Origin: Omnitrophica WOR_2 bacterium RBG_13_41_10
GTDB lineage: Bacteria > Omnitrophota > Gorgyraeia > Gygaellales > Profunditerraquicolaceae
Assembly (NCBI GenBank): GCA_001805465.1
Contig: MHGH01000011.1
Span: forward strand, 43,820 to 52,005
Direction of reading: 5' to 3'
Length of the DNA stretch: 8,186 nucleotides
The position numbers were made by a program, and so were the translations under genes. The notes below the pieces were generated by a model, which was given only the letters and a program-made list of their open reading frames with translations, was not told where the DNA came from and ran no database searches. Below, one piece after another: positions 1 through 6,572 of the stretch; the stretch's first letter is position 1, and the number at the start of each line of letters is the position of its first letter.

Positions 1-1107
1 GCGGTAATTAGTTTATTGGGTTATGACGCCCATAAATATTATACCGGGCGCGGGCCGCTGGAAGCCTTTGCTGAGGGCTTAAGTATAAATGAGGGAAACT
101 TAGCCCTAAGGGTCAATTTTGCTACTGCCAAAGAAGACGGCAAGACCATATTAGATCGTCGGGTAGGAAGGAATCTGACTACTGAAGAAGCCACGGCCTT
201 ATCTAAAGAGATAAATTCAAAGGTTACACTATCAAGCGCAACCTTTGAATTCAAAAACACCATAGGCCATCGCGGCGTATTGGTAATCAGAGGAATACGC
301 TCTCCTTTATCTGGATGGATTACTAATACCGATCCGGCATACGACAGGCAAGGGGTATTCGGCGTAGCCAAAGAAAAATTTGAAAATTTTGTGGCGCAAT
401 CCTCTCCCATGCCGGGATACGAAGATTTAGAAGAAGCCAAAGAAGCAGCCAGCCTTTTAAATGAATTTACCGAAAAATCACATAAGATTCTTTCAGAATC
501 TTATGTGAATAAAAAAAGAACTTCTGAAAATAAGCTTGCGGCAAACATTATCCTGTCCCGTGATGCCGGAGACCACTTGCCTCAATTTCCTTCTGTCTCC
601 AGCATTTATAATATGAAATTCGGCTCTTTTGTGGAGATGCCGGTAGAAAGAGGGATTGCCCTTTTAACTGGAATGGAAATAATAAAGGTGCCTTCTTCCA
701 CAGGGCATTTTGATGTGGATTATCCGGTCTGGGCAAAGGTGGCACTGGATTCTATCCAAAAATACGACGGCATATATGTGCACATCAAAGGCCCGGATGA
801 GCCGGCCCACGACGGGGATTTCCGCAGGAAAAAAGAGGTTATCGAGGCCATTGACAAATTCTTCTTTACTAACCTATTAGCAAAGTTGGATATTAGCAAT
901 ACGGTTATCGCAGTCACCGCTGACCATTCTACGGTCTGTAATATCAAAGCGCATTCTGCGGATCCTGTGCCTCTATTGATTTCGGGCGGTAATATAAAAC
1001 CCGACGGCTCTTTAAGTTTTTCCGAAAAAGCAGCGAAGTCAGGTTCTATCGGTGAACTTAAAGGCCGGGATATTATGCCTCTCCTTGTAAACTCCGCTAA
1101 AGAATAG
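1..1107 (+). CDS. apgM: 2,3-bisphosphoglycerate-independent phosphoglycerate mutase, archaeal (ApgM) type, 5' truncated
   Basis: This enzyme interconverts 3- and 2-phosphoglycerate in glycolysis and gluconeogenesis, in the cytoplasm, using two divalent metals. The frame is open from base 1 (AVISLLGYDAHKYYTGRGPLEA), so the true start and the N-terminal metal and phosphoserine region lie upstream; the TTG at 16 is not a credible start. The visible 368 residues carry the family's landmarks: SLLGYD and YYTGRGP near the left end, a GDHLPQFPS segment, ERGIALLTGMEI, and the alkaline-phosphatase-superfamily metal ligands in KGPDEPAHDGD, TADHST and the His of KAHSADPVP close to the C-terminus. The family is about 400 residues long, so roughly 30 to 40 are missing. 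The gene ends in TAG and is followed by the GGGACAC palindromes, with no T-run terminator. A perfect 14-bp hairpin lies inside the coding sequence at 478-508. Assignment to the ApgM branch, as opposed to the GpmI family, rests on these motifs and is firm. Confidence 0.93.
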   Translation, partial: AVISLLGYDAHKYYTGRGPLEAFAEGLSINEGNLALRVNFATAKEDGKTILDRRVGRNLTTEEATALSKEINSKVTLSSATFEFKNTIGHRGVLVIRGIRSPLSGWITNTDPAYDRQGVFGVAKEKFENFVAQSSPMPGYEDLEEAKEAASLLNEFTEKSHKILSESYVNKKRTSENKLAANIILSRDAGDHLPQFPSVSSIYNMKFGSFVEMPVERGIALLTGMEIIKVPSSTGHFDVDYPVWAKVALDSIQKYDGIYVHIKGPDEPAHDGDFRRKKEVIEAIDKFFFTNLLAKLDISNTVIAVTADHSTVCNIKAHSADPVPLLISGGNIKPDGSLSFSEKAAKSGSIGELKGRDIMPLLVNSAKE

Positions 1108-1111
1108 TATA

Positions 1112-1199
1112 TCAGGGACACCCTTTCAGCCAAAGCTAAGGGTGTCCCTGAAATAGCTCATTAGGGGACACTCTTCCGATTAGCTGAAAGGGTGTCCCT
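1112..1199. repeat. GGGACAC double palindrome (REP/BIME-like intergenic element)
   Basis: Four GGGACAC-type units sit in alternating orientation at about 1115, 1141, 1165 and 1192. The left hairpin pairs 1112-1125 with 1138-1151 perfectly (14 bp), then, past a two-base bulge, AGC with GCT closing a CAAA loop. The right hairpin pairs 1164-1175 with 1188-1199 using two G-U wobbles. In addition 1114-1130 is an exact 17-base inverted repeat of 1183-1199, so the element can fold either as two hairpins or as one long stem. Neither hairpin is followed by a T-run. Paired palindromes of this form resemble REP/BIME elements mobilised by Y1 (IS200-like/RAYT) transposases; no such gene is visible here, so the class is inferred. 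Confidence 0.75.
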
Positions 1200-1211
1200 A
1201 GGACTATAAAA

Positions 1212-3089
1212 ATGGAAAAATATGACGTCATAGTTATCGGCGCGGGTCATGCGGGGATTGAAGCGGCTTTGGCTTCTAGCCGCATGCATTGTAAAACCCT
1301 TCTAATTACCTTGGATGCAGACACTATTGGTTTAATGAGCTGCAATCCGGCAGTTGGTGGTGTGGGTAAAGGCCAACTGGTAAAAGAGATAGATGCCTTG
1401 GGCGGAGAAATGGCGCGTGCAACCGATGCCTGCGGTATTCAATTTAGAATATTGAATGCCTCTAAAGGGCCGGCTGTACATTCATCACGTGCACAGGTAG
1501 ATATAGAGCAATATAAAGAATATATGCGCAAGAAAATTACAAACCAGCCGGGATTATTTATTAAAGAAATAGAAGTAGTGAGTTTAATAGTTAGAGACAA
1601 TGTGGTAAGTGGGATAATAACTAATAAAAATGAAGAAATATTTTCGGATGCTGTGATTATTTCTCCCGGGACTTTTTTAGACGGATTAATTCATCTGGGC
1701 TTAAAACATTTTAAGGGTGGCCGGATTAATGAGCCTGCCAGTGTTAGCTTGGCTACAAATTTAAAAGAATTGGGTTTTAGTACCTTACGTTTTAAAACCG
1801 GAACCTGCGCGCGCTTAGATAAAAAGACCATTGATTTCTCTAGGCTCATTGTTCAGGATGGAGATGCCATCCCAAAACCTTTTTCATTTGCCACTAGAAA
1901 TATTACACAAAAACAAATCCCCTGTTACATTACTTATACTAATCCCAAGACCCATAAGATCATCCGGAATAATTTAGACAAATCCCCATTGTATACCGGT
2001 TTGATTAAAGCTACCGGCGTACGTTACTGTCCTTCTATAGAGGATAAGGTAGTGAAGTTCTCGGATAGAGAAAGGCATCAGGTATTTTTGGAGCCGCAAG
2101 GAAGAGACAGCGAATGGGTTTATCCTAATGGCCTTTCCACAAGCTTGCCCGAAGAAACCCAATTAGAAATGATCCATTCTATTGAGGGGTTAGAAAATGC
2201 CAAAGTCATGCGTTTTGGTTATGGGATTGAACATATAGTGGTAGAGCCGGCGCAACTTTATCCAACCTTAGAAACAAAAAAAATAAAAAACCTGTATTTG
2301 GCAGGCCAGATTAACGGGACTACAGGTTATGAGGAGGCTGCTGCACAAGGTTTAGTTGCGGGGATTAACGCGAGCTTAGGCATAAAAAACAAAGAACCGT
2401 TGATACTAGACCGCGCATCAAGTTATATCGGAGTATTAATCGATGATTTAACTACTAAAGGGACACTTGAGCCGTATCGCATGTTTACTTCGCGCGTTGA
2501 ATACCGCCTGATTTTACGCGAGGATAATGCGGATTTACGCTTAAGAGAAATGGGTTACAGAATCGGCCTGGTTTCCAAAGAAGATTACACCGAGACAAAA
2601 GAAAAGATAGGGTTAATAAAACAAGGGATAAGTTTTTTAAAGACTACCCGCCTAGGACCTTCAATGCAGATTAATAACCGCCTGAAGGAATTAAAGAGTT
2701 CCCCCATAAAAAAGGCCGCGACATTAGAAGAGATTCTCAAAAGGCCGCAGGTCCATTTAAAGGATTTAATTACTCTAGGGCATTTTAAATTAAGCCTTTG
2801 TGAATCTGCTTCTTGTGAGGTAGAGATTGAGGTAAAATATACTGGCTTCATCCAAAGGCAGCTAAAGGAAGTAGAAAAATTCAAGCATTTAGAGAAGATT
2901 AGATTGCCTGCTGACTTAGATTATAAAGATATCACAGGCCTCTCCCGGGAGATTAAAGAAAAACTGACGAAATTTAAACCTATTAATTTAGGCCAGGCAT
3001 CGCGTATTTCCGGGGTAACACCGGTAGCTATTTCACTTTTAATGGTTTTTTTAAGAAAAGTAAACGCAAAATGCCAAAAGAATCTGTAA
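1212..3089 (+). CDS. mnmG: tRNA uridine-5-carboxymethylaminomethyl(34) synthesis enzyme MnmG (GidA)
   Basis: MnmG is the FAD-binding partner of the GTPase MnmE; together they install the cmnm5 or nm5 group on wobble U34 of several tRNAs, using methylene-tetrahydrofolate and NADH. The 625 residues match the usual length. Visible landmarks are the N-terminal Rossmann motif GAGHAG (10-15), MSCNPAVGGVGKG (42-54) with the conserved Cys44, SKGPAVHSSRAQVD (84-97), GVRYCPSIEDK (269-279) with the second catalytic Cys273, AGQINGTTGYEEAAAQG (364-380), and the TSRVEYRLILREDNADLRL block (426-444). The C-terminal MnmE/tRNA-binding helical domain ends with LSREIKEKL and QASRISGVTPVAI. The ATG at 1212 gives the standard short N-terminus; the only Shine-Dalgarno candidate is AGGA at 1200-1203, directly abutting the GGGACAC palindrome. 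mnmE is not in the window. The QueG-like gene overlaps the 3' end by 19 bases. Confidence 0.97.
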   Translation: MEKYDVIVIGAGHAGIEAALASSRMHCKTLLITLDADTIGLMSCNPAVGGVGKGQLVKEIDALGGEMARATDACGIQFRILNASKGPAVHSSRAQVDIEQYKEYMRKKITNQPGLFIKEIEVVSLIVRDNVVSGIITNKNEEIFSDAVIISPGTFLDGLIHLGLKHFKGGRINEPASVSLATNLKELGFSTLRFKTGTCARLDKKTIDFSRLIVQDGDAIPKPFSFATRNITQKQIPCYITYTNPKTHKIIRNNLDKSPLYTGLIKATGVRYCPSIEDKVVKFSDRERHQVFLEPQGRDSEWVYPNGLSTSLPEETQLEMIHSIEGLENAKVMRFGYGIEHIVVEPAQLYPTLETKKIKNLYLAGQINGTTGYEEAAAQGLVAGINASLGIKNKEPLILDRASSYIGVLIDDLTTKGTLEPYRMFTSRVEYRLILREDNADLRLREMGYRIGLVSKEDYTETKEKIGLIKQGISFLKTTRLGPSMQINNRLKELKSSPIKKAATLEEILKRPQVHLKDLITLGHFKLSLCESASCEVEIEVKYTGFIQRQLKEVEKFKHLEKIRLPADLDYKDITGLSREIKEKLTKFKPINLGQASRISGVTPVAISLLMVFLRKVNAKCQKNL

Positions 3090-3763
3090 CCAATAATAAC
3101 AGAAATTATCTTACGCTAAAAAAAATATCCCAAACACAAGGCGCTGATCTATTCGGTGTAGCTGATATTAGGGAGATAAAAAAAGATTTTTTGCTTTCCC
3201 CAAAGTTACGGGAAAAATTTGATAAGGCTATCTGTTTAGGCACAAGATTATCCGTAAGTATTTTGGAAGAAATAGACAATGCTCCTACGCGTTTATATTT
3301 TCACCATTATCGAACACTAAATGTTTTCTTGGATCAACTGGCACTTCAGCTGAGTAATTATATCCAGAAAAAAGGCTATCTTGCTTTACCTATACCTGCT
3401 TCGCAAATTATCGACTGGCAGAATCAGGCTGCACATCTATCCCATAAGCAACTGGGGATTTTGGCTGGCTTGGGTTGGTTGGGGCGGAATAATCTATTAG
3501 TGAATAAAACCTTAGGCAGTAAATTCCGTTTGGTGTCTATTCTTACAAATATGCCCTTAAAGATAGATAAGCCTACGAAAGATAATTGCGGGGATTGCCG
3601 GGCCTGTATTACTGTTTGTCCTTCTCTCGCTATAAAGGATAATCCCGAGGAATTTGACCATATAAAATGTTTTGAGAAATTAAAGGAATTTCAAAAACAG
3701 CACCTGGTGGATCAGTATATTTGCGGTGTATGCGTAAAAGTCTGCGGAAAAAAAATGAAATAA
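3071..3763 (+). CDS. QueG-like double [4Fe-4S] cluster protein (COG1600 relative), function unknown
   Basis: This 230-residue protein belongs to the family of epoxyqueuosine reductase QueG, a cobalamin and iron-sulfur enzyme of queuosine synthesis, but is probably not QueG itself. The C-terminal ferredoxin-like part has eight cysteines in two clusters: CxxCxxCxxxCP at 173, 176, 179 and 183, then 200, 218, 221 and 225. Upstream are LFGVADI (28-33), FHHYRTLNVFLDQLALQLS (77-95) and LAGLGWLGRNNLL (131-143), the conserved region before the clusters. True QueG proteins are about 350 or more residues with a C-terminal HEAT-like domain and a GAVDTAPVLE-type motif holding the catalytic Asp before AGLGW; here that place reads HLSHKQLGI, and the HEAT domain is absent. 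Such short relatives are often mislabelled as QueG. The start overlaps mnmG by 19 bases, suggesting translational coupling; the leader AAGAAAAG (3053-3060) is only a weak ribosome site. The protein ends abruptly after the last Cys (CGKKMK). Confidence 0.8.
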   Translation: MPKESVTNNNRNYLTLKKISQTQGADLFGVADIREIKKDFLLSPKLREKFDKAICLGTRLSVSILEEIDNAPTRLYFHHYRTLNVFLDQLALQLSNYIQKKGYLALPIPASQIIDWQNQAAHLSHKQLGILAGLGWLGRNNLLVNKTLGSKFRLVSILTNMPLKIDKPTKDNCGDCRACITVCPSLAIKDNPEEFDHIKCFEKLKEFQKQHLVDQYICGVCVKVCGKKMK

Positions 3764-3868
3764 AAAATTTTGATTGTGGATGACAAAAAAGATGACATAA
3801 TTCGAATATAATAATTTTAAGAAATTAAAGGCATCTTAGAAAATAATATTTATATGGCTATTATATAT
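3755..3868 (+). pseudogene. Possible relic of a response-regulator receiver N-terminus
   Basis: Read from the ATG at 3755, the frame gives M K stop K I L I V D D K K D D I I R I and then stop codons at 3809, 3812 and 3818, followed in the same frame by E I K G I L E N N I Y M A I I Y (3821-3868). KILIVDD is the classic first strand and acidic pair of CheY-like receivers, and IKGILENN resembles the first helix running into the second strand. One base change in the TAA at 3761 would restore MKKKILIVDD. The ATG and AAA are also the last two sense codons of the QueG-like gene. No phosphoacceptor region follows, so anything left is a fragment. A chance match in AT-rich spacer is possible. Confidence 0.4.
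3836..3864 (+). promoter_or_regulatory. Weak candidate promoter for the Na/Pi transporter gene
   Basis: TATTAT at 3859-3864 matches the sigma70 -10 consensus at five of six bases, and TTAGAA 17 bases upstream (3836-3841) matches the -35 at only three. Transcription would begin near 3871, giving a leader of about 38 bases. The 145-bp gap is the largest in the window and separates genes of unrelated function, so a promoter is expected here, but AT-richness makes such matches cheap. Confidence 0.3.
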
Positions 3869-3908
3869 ACATTGCGTACGTTAAAATTTTTTAAGGAAGA
3901 GGTAAAGT

Positions 3909-5519
3909 ATGATTAAGGAACTCATATTTGGTCTTGTCGGCGGTTTAGGCCTATTTATCTATGGTATATGGGAAATGAGCGAAGGCCTGCATAAGGCAAG
4001 CGGTGAGAGGATAAGGAGGATCTTACATAACCTCACCGGCAGCCCGATAAGAGGGGTATTGGTTGGTGCGGGCATCACTAGCATAACCCAATCTTCATCC
4101 GCCACAACTGTAATGGTGATAGGATTCGTGAATGCCGGATTGATAACACTTGTACAGGCATTAGGGGTGATATTTGGTGCCAATATCGGTACCACTATTA
4201 CTGCGCAATTAATTGCCTTTAGGCTTACAGAATATGCGCTGCCCATTATTGGCGTAGGGATGCTTACCGTGCTTCTTGCCAAAAAGAAAACCCATAAATA
4301 CATCGGTGAGTTTCTCTTGGGCTTTGGTATACTTTTTTTGGGTTTAAATATATTAACTAATGTAGTGAAACCCTTAGGCCAGTATCCTTGGTTTAATAAT
4401 TTATTTGTTACTTTTAGTAAGAATCCTTCTTTAGGAGTATTAGCAGGTGCGGTTGTGACTGGGATAGTCCAGAGTAGCTCAGTTACCACAGGTATGGTTT
4501 TGGGCTTAGCCATGGTAAATTTACTTGATTTAAGAGCTGCCCTACCTTTGATTTTAGGTTGTAATATCGGCACCTGTTTTACCGCCTTAATTGCCTCCGT
4601 CGGCACGAGTATTGGGGCAAAAAGAGCAGCGGCAGCCCACATTATGTTTAATATTATCGGAACGATTATTTTCCTGCCCTTTTTAGGCCCTTTTCAAAAC
4701 TTGGTTAGCCATACCTCTGGCGAACTGCCTCGGCAGATCGCCAATGCCCATACCTTATTTAATGTCATCAATACGATTATTTTTCTCCCCTTTATTCGGC
4801 CCTACGCTCATTTCTTAACTAAGATCATTAAAGGTAAAGAAGAGGAGGAGGTCGAATACCTGCCCAAATATTTGGAGCGCCACTTGTTAAATACGCCACC
4901 CATTGCCTTGGAAGCGGCAACTAAGGAGATAGTCCGGACTTTAGGCCTTACCCAAAGAATGGTGGGTTTGGCTATGAATAGTTTTGTTAAGAATGACGAA
5001 AAGTCTCTGGAAAAAATAACCCGCGGCGAAGAAGCCGTGGATTCTTTGAGAGAAGCAATTACTAATTATCTGGTGGAATTAATGCAGCGGGAGCTTAGCC
5101 TCCAAGATTCCAGAAGGATTCCTCCGCTTATCCATGCTGTTAATGACGTAGAAAGAATAGGCGACCATGCGGAAAATTTAAGAGATTTAGCCCAACAGAA
5201 AATAGATAACCGCATGCCTTTTTCTAATGTGGCTATTGAAGAATTAAATAAAATGTACGAAGATATAAACCGAATGGTTAACTGTACGGTTGGCGCCTTG
5301 GCAATAAGAGATATAAATGAAGCAAAACTGGTATTAGAGCAAGAGTGCCAGATTAATATTTTAAGAGATAGATTGAAAAATAACCATGTCAAGCGCCTGG
5401 AGCAAGGGCAGTGCAATGTTTTATCCGGAGTGATATTTTTAGATATGATCAGCAATCTAGAAAAAATAGGCGATCATCTCACTAACGTAGCCCAAACAGT
5501 AGCAGAAGATTTACAATAA
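3909..5519 (+). CDS. Na+/phosphate cotransporter family protein with C-terminal PhoU domain
   Basis: This inner-membrane protein is of the NptA/YjbB type, which moves phosphate with sodium. The 536 residues split into a membrane half (about 1-305) and a cytoplasmic PhoU-like half (about 335-536). The membrane half shows the family's inverted duplication: QSSSATT at 61-67 with GANIGTT at 90-96, and QSSSVTT at 188-194 with GCNIGTC at 217-223. An acidic linker (KEEEEVEY, 310-317) leads to helices containing two PhoU signatures, ERIGDHAEN (415-423) and EKIGDHLTN (518-526), whose acidic residues bind metal in PhoU proteins. The start is supported by a strong ribosome site, AAGGAAGAGG at 3893-3902, six bases from the ATG. 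No pst or pho genes are adjacent. The membrane-PhoU fusion is standard for bacterial members, and the length is typical. Direction of transport (uptake or export) cannot be read from the sequence. Confidence 0.93.
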   Translation: MIKELIFGLVGGLGLFIYGIWEMSEGLHKASGERIRRILHNLTGSPIRGVLVGAGITSITQSSSATTVMVIGFVNAGLITLVQALGVIFGANIGTTITAQLIAFRLTEYALPIIGVGMLTVLLAKKKTHKYIGEFLLGFGILFLGLNILTNVVKPLGQYPWFNNLFVTFSKNPSLGVLAGAVVTGIVQSSSVTTGMVLGLAMVNLLDLRAALPLILGCNIGTCFTALIASVGTSIGAKRAAAAHIMFNIIGTIIFLPFLGPFQNLVSHTSGELPRQIANAHTLFNVINTIIFLPFIRPYAHFLTKIIKGKEEEEVEYLPKYLERHLLNTPPIALEAATKEIVRTLGLTQRMVGLAMNSFVKNDEKSLEKITRGEEAVDSLREAITNYLVELMQRELSLQDSRRIPPLIHAVNDVERIGDHAENLRDLAQQKIDNRMPFSNVAIEELNKMYEDINRMVNCTVGALAIRDINEAKLVLEQECQINILRDRLKNNHVKRLEQGQCNVLSGVIFLDMISNLEKIGDHLTNVAQTVAEDLQ

Positions 5520-5526
5520 ACCCCTC

Positions 5527-5556
5527 TTTCTTAAAGGCAGATCATCTTTTAAGAAA
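5527..5556 (+). promoter_or_regulatory. Leader hairpin covering the dus translation start region
   Basis: TTTCTTAAAGG (5527-5537) pairs with CTTTTAAGAAA (5546-5556): nine perfect bp plus a G-U and a G-C pair, closing an 8-base loop. It fills most of the 40-base gap between the transporter stop and the dus ATG at 5560. No T-run follows, so it is not a standard intrinsic terminator. It would occupy the place where a ribosome site should be. Function is inferred; the stem is AT-rich and of modest stability. Confidence 0.5.
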
Positions 5557-5559
5557 TCC

Positions 5560-6537
5560 ATGTTTAAAATCGGTAATCTTGAATTATCCCTTCCATTTAT
5601 CTTAGCTCCCATGGCCGGTATAACGGACCTACCTTTTCGTCTCATCAACCGTAAATTCGGCTGCGAACTGGCATTCATAGAGATGCTCAATGCACGCTCC
5701 TTAAGTTATAAGAGCCAAAGGTCCCAACAGATGCTCACCGTAGATAAAAAAGATACTCCCCTAGGCATACAATTATTGGGGTGTGAGCCTGAATTTATAT
5801 TGCGGGCAATAGGGGTACTTAATAAATATAAATTTGAGGTTTTGGATTTTAATGCCGCCTGCCCCTGTAAAAAAGTAATCAGAAGAGGGGAGGGGGCTGC
5901 CTTACTTAAAGACCCCAAAAAATTAAATAAATTACTTAATCTGATAGTAAAAAATACTGTACTTCCCGTCACAGTAAAAATACGTACCGGTTGGGATAAA
6001 AATTCTATCAATGCTAAAAATGTAGCGGTTGCTGCTGAAGATGCAGGAATAAAGGCTTTATTTATTCATGGCCGCACCAGAACCCAAGGTTATAGTGGAG
6101 AAGTAGATTATAGCACCATAAAAAAAGTAAAAAAGGCGCTCGCTATTCCCGTAATTGCCAGCGGTAACGTCTTTTCCTGTGCGTTAGCAAAAAAAATGTT
6201 TGGCGAGACCGGTTGCAACGCCGTGTTAGTGGCACGCGGGGCTTTAGGGAATCCTTGGATATTTAGGGAATTAGCAAGTTTCTTTAGTAATGGTAAAATT
6301 CCCCAAAGGCCGAATATTAATGAAATTGTTAGGATAATGCTTGAGCATCTAAATTTATGCGTTGACTTTCACGGCCCTCGAATCGGCACCATTGTATTTC
6401 GTAAATTTTTTAGCTGGTATACCAAAGGCTATTCTGCCACCAGAATTTTAAGAAAAAAGGCCTGTTATGCCAAGATTCCTCAGGATATGGCTGCAATAAT
6501 CGAAGAATTCAACAACTCTAGTACAATCTCTCCTTGA
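5560..6537 (+). CDS. dus: tRNA-dihydrouridine synthase
   Basis: Dus enzymes are FMN-dependent and reduce specific uridines to dihydrouridine in the tRNA D-loop, with NADPH as electron donor. The 325 residues begin with the TIM-barrel FMN motif LAPMAGITDLPFR (15-27). The catalytic cysteine lies in LDFNAACPCKKV (95-106), probably C101, followed by GEGAALL (110-116). Next come VKIRTGW (139-145), IHGRTRTQGYSG (169-180), IASGNVFS (199-206) and the phosphate-binding ARGALGNPWIF (225-235). The layout fits DusB-like bacterial proteins, but NAACP replaces the more usual NMGCP and I cannot assign a target uridine, so the generic symbol is used. The C-terminal helical domain seems short but complete. 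The ATG at 5560 gives the normal start before the barrel; no clear Shine-Dalgarno is present, only AAGAAA within the hairpin arm. The stop codon TGA forms part of the nadE -35 box. Confidence 0.93.
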   Translation: MFKIGNLELSLPFILAPMAGITDLPFRLINRKFGCELAFIEMLNARSLSYKSQRSQQMLTVDKKDTPLGIQLLGCEPEFILRAIGVLNKYKFEVLDFNAACPCKKVIRRGEGAALLKDPKKLNKLLNLIVKNTVLPVTVKIRTGWDKNSINAKNVAVAAEDAGIKALFIHGRTRTQGYSGEVDYSTIKKVKKALAIPVIASGNVFSCALAKKMFGETGCNAVLVARGALGNPWIFRELASFFSNGKIPQRPNINEIVRIMLEHLNLCVDFHGPRIGTIVFRKFFSWYTKGYSATRILRKKACYAKIPQDMAAIIEEFNNSSTISP

Positions 6538-6562
6538 CCCCCCTTATTTTAGGTGCTATAAT
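6534..6562 (+). promoter_or_regulatory. Near-consensus extended -10 sigma70 promoter for nadE
   Basis: TTGACC (6534-6539) matches the -35 consensus at five of six bases; TATAAT (6557-6562) is a perfect -10, preceded by TGC as in an extended -10; the spacer is exactly 17 bases. The -35 contains the dus stop codon TGA (6535-6537). The expected start point, an A at about 6568-6569, lies only four or five bases before the nadE ATG. This is the best promoter in the window. Confidence 0.8.
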
Positions 6563-6572
6563 CCAGAAATAT

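Noticed and set aside
1112..1199. Intrinsic terminator of apgM
   Set aside because: Strong hairpins but no T-run after either one on the + strand; the repeat architecture explains them better.
1205..1210. TATAAA as a -10 box for mnmG
   Set aside because: Transcription would begin inside the gene, and no -35 is found at 16-18 bases upstream.
2274..2290. A-rich slippery stretch in mnmG
   Set aside because: The frame stays intact and encodes the conserved segment leading into AGQINGTTGYEE; no sign of disruption.
3748..3763. Programmed frameshift at the A8 run near the end of the QueG-like gene
   Set aside because: The alternative frames stop at once or add only about ten residues without any recognisable domain.
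3807..3812. Perfect TATAAT in the spacer before the transporter gene
   Set aside because: The hexamer 17 bases upstream is CAAAAA, and the better TGACA-like sites are at wrong distances (9 or 21 bases).
3959..4642. Long minus-strand open frame opposite the transporter gene
   Set aside because: It is a shadow of the + strand gene with its codon pattern, has no ribosome site, and resembles no family I recognise.
6534..6572. Upstream TTG start giving NadE 13 extra residues (MTPLILGAIIQKY)
   Set aside because: The TTG overlaps the dus stop and forms the -35 box; the region downstream to 6562 is promoter, and the extra residues do not resemble NadE.
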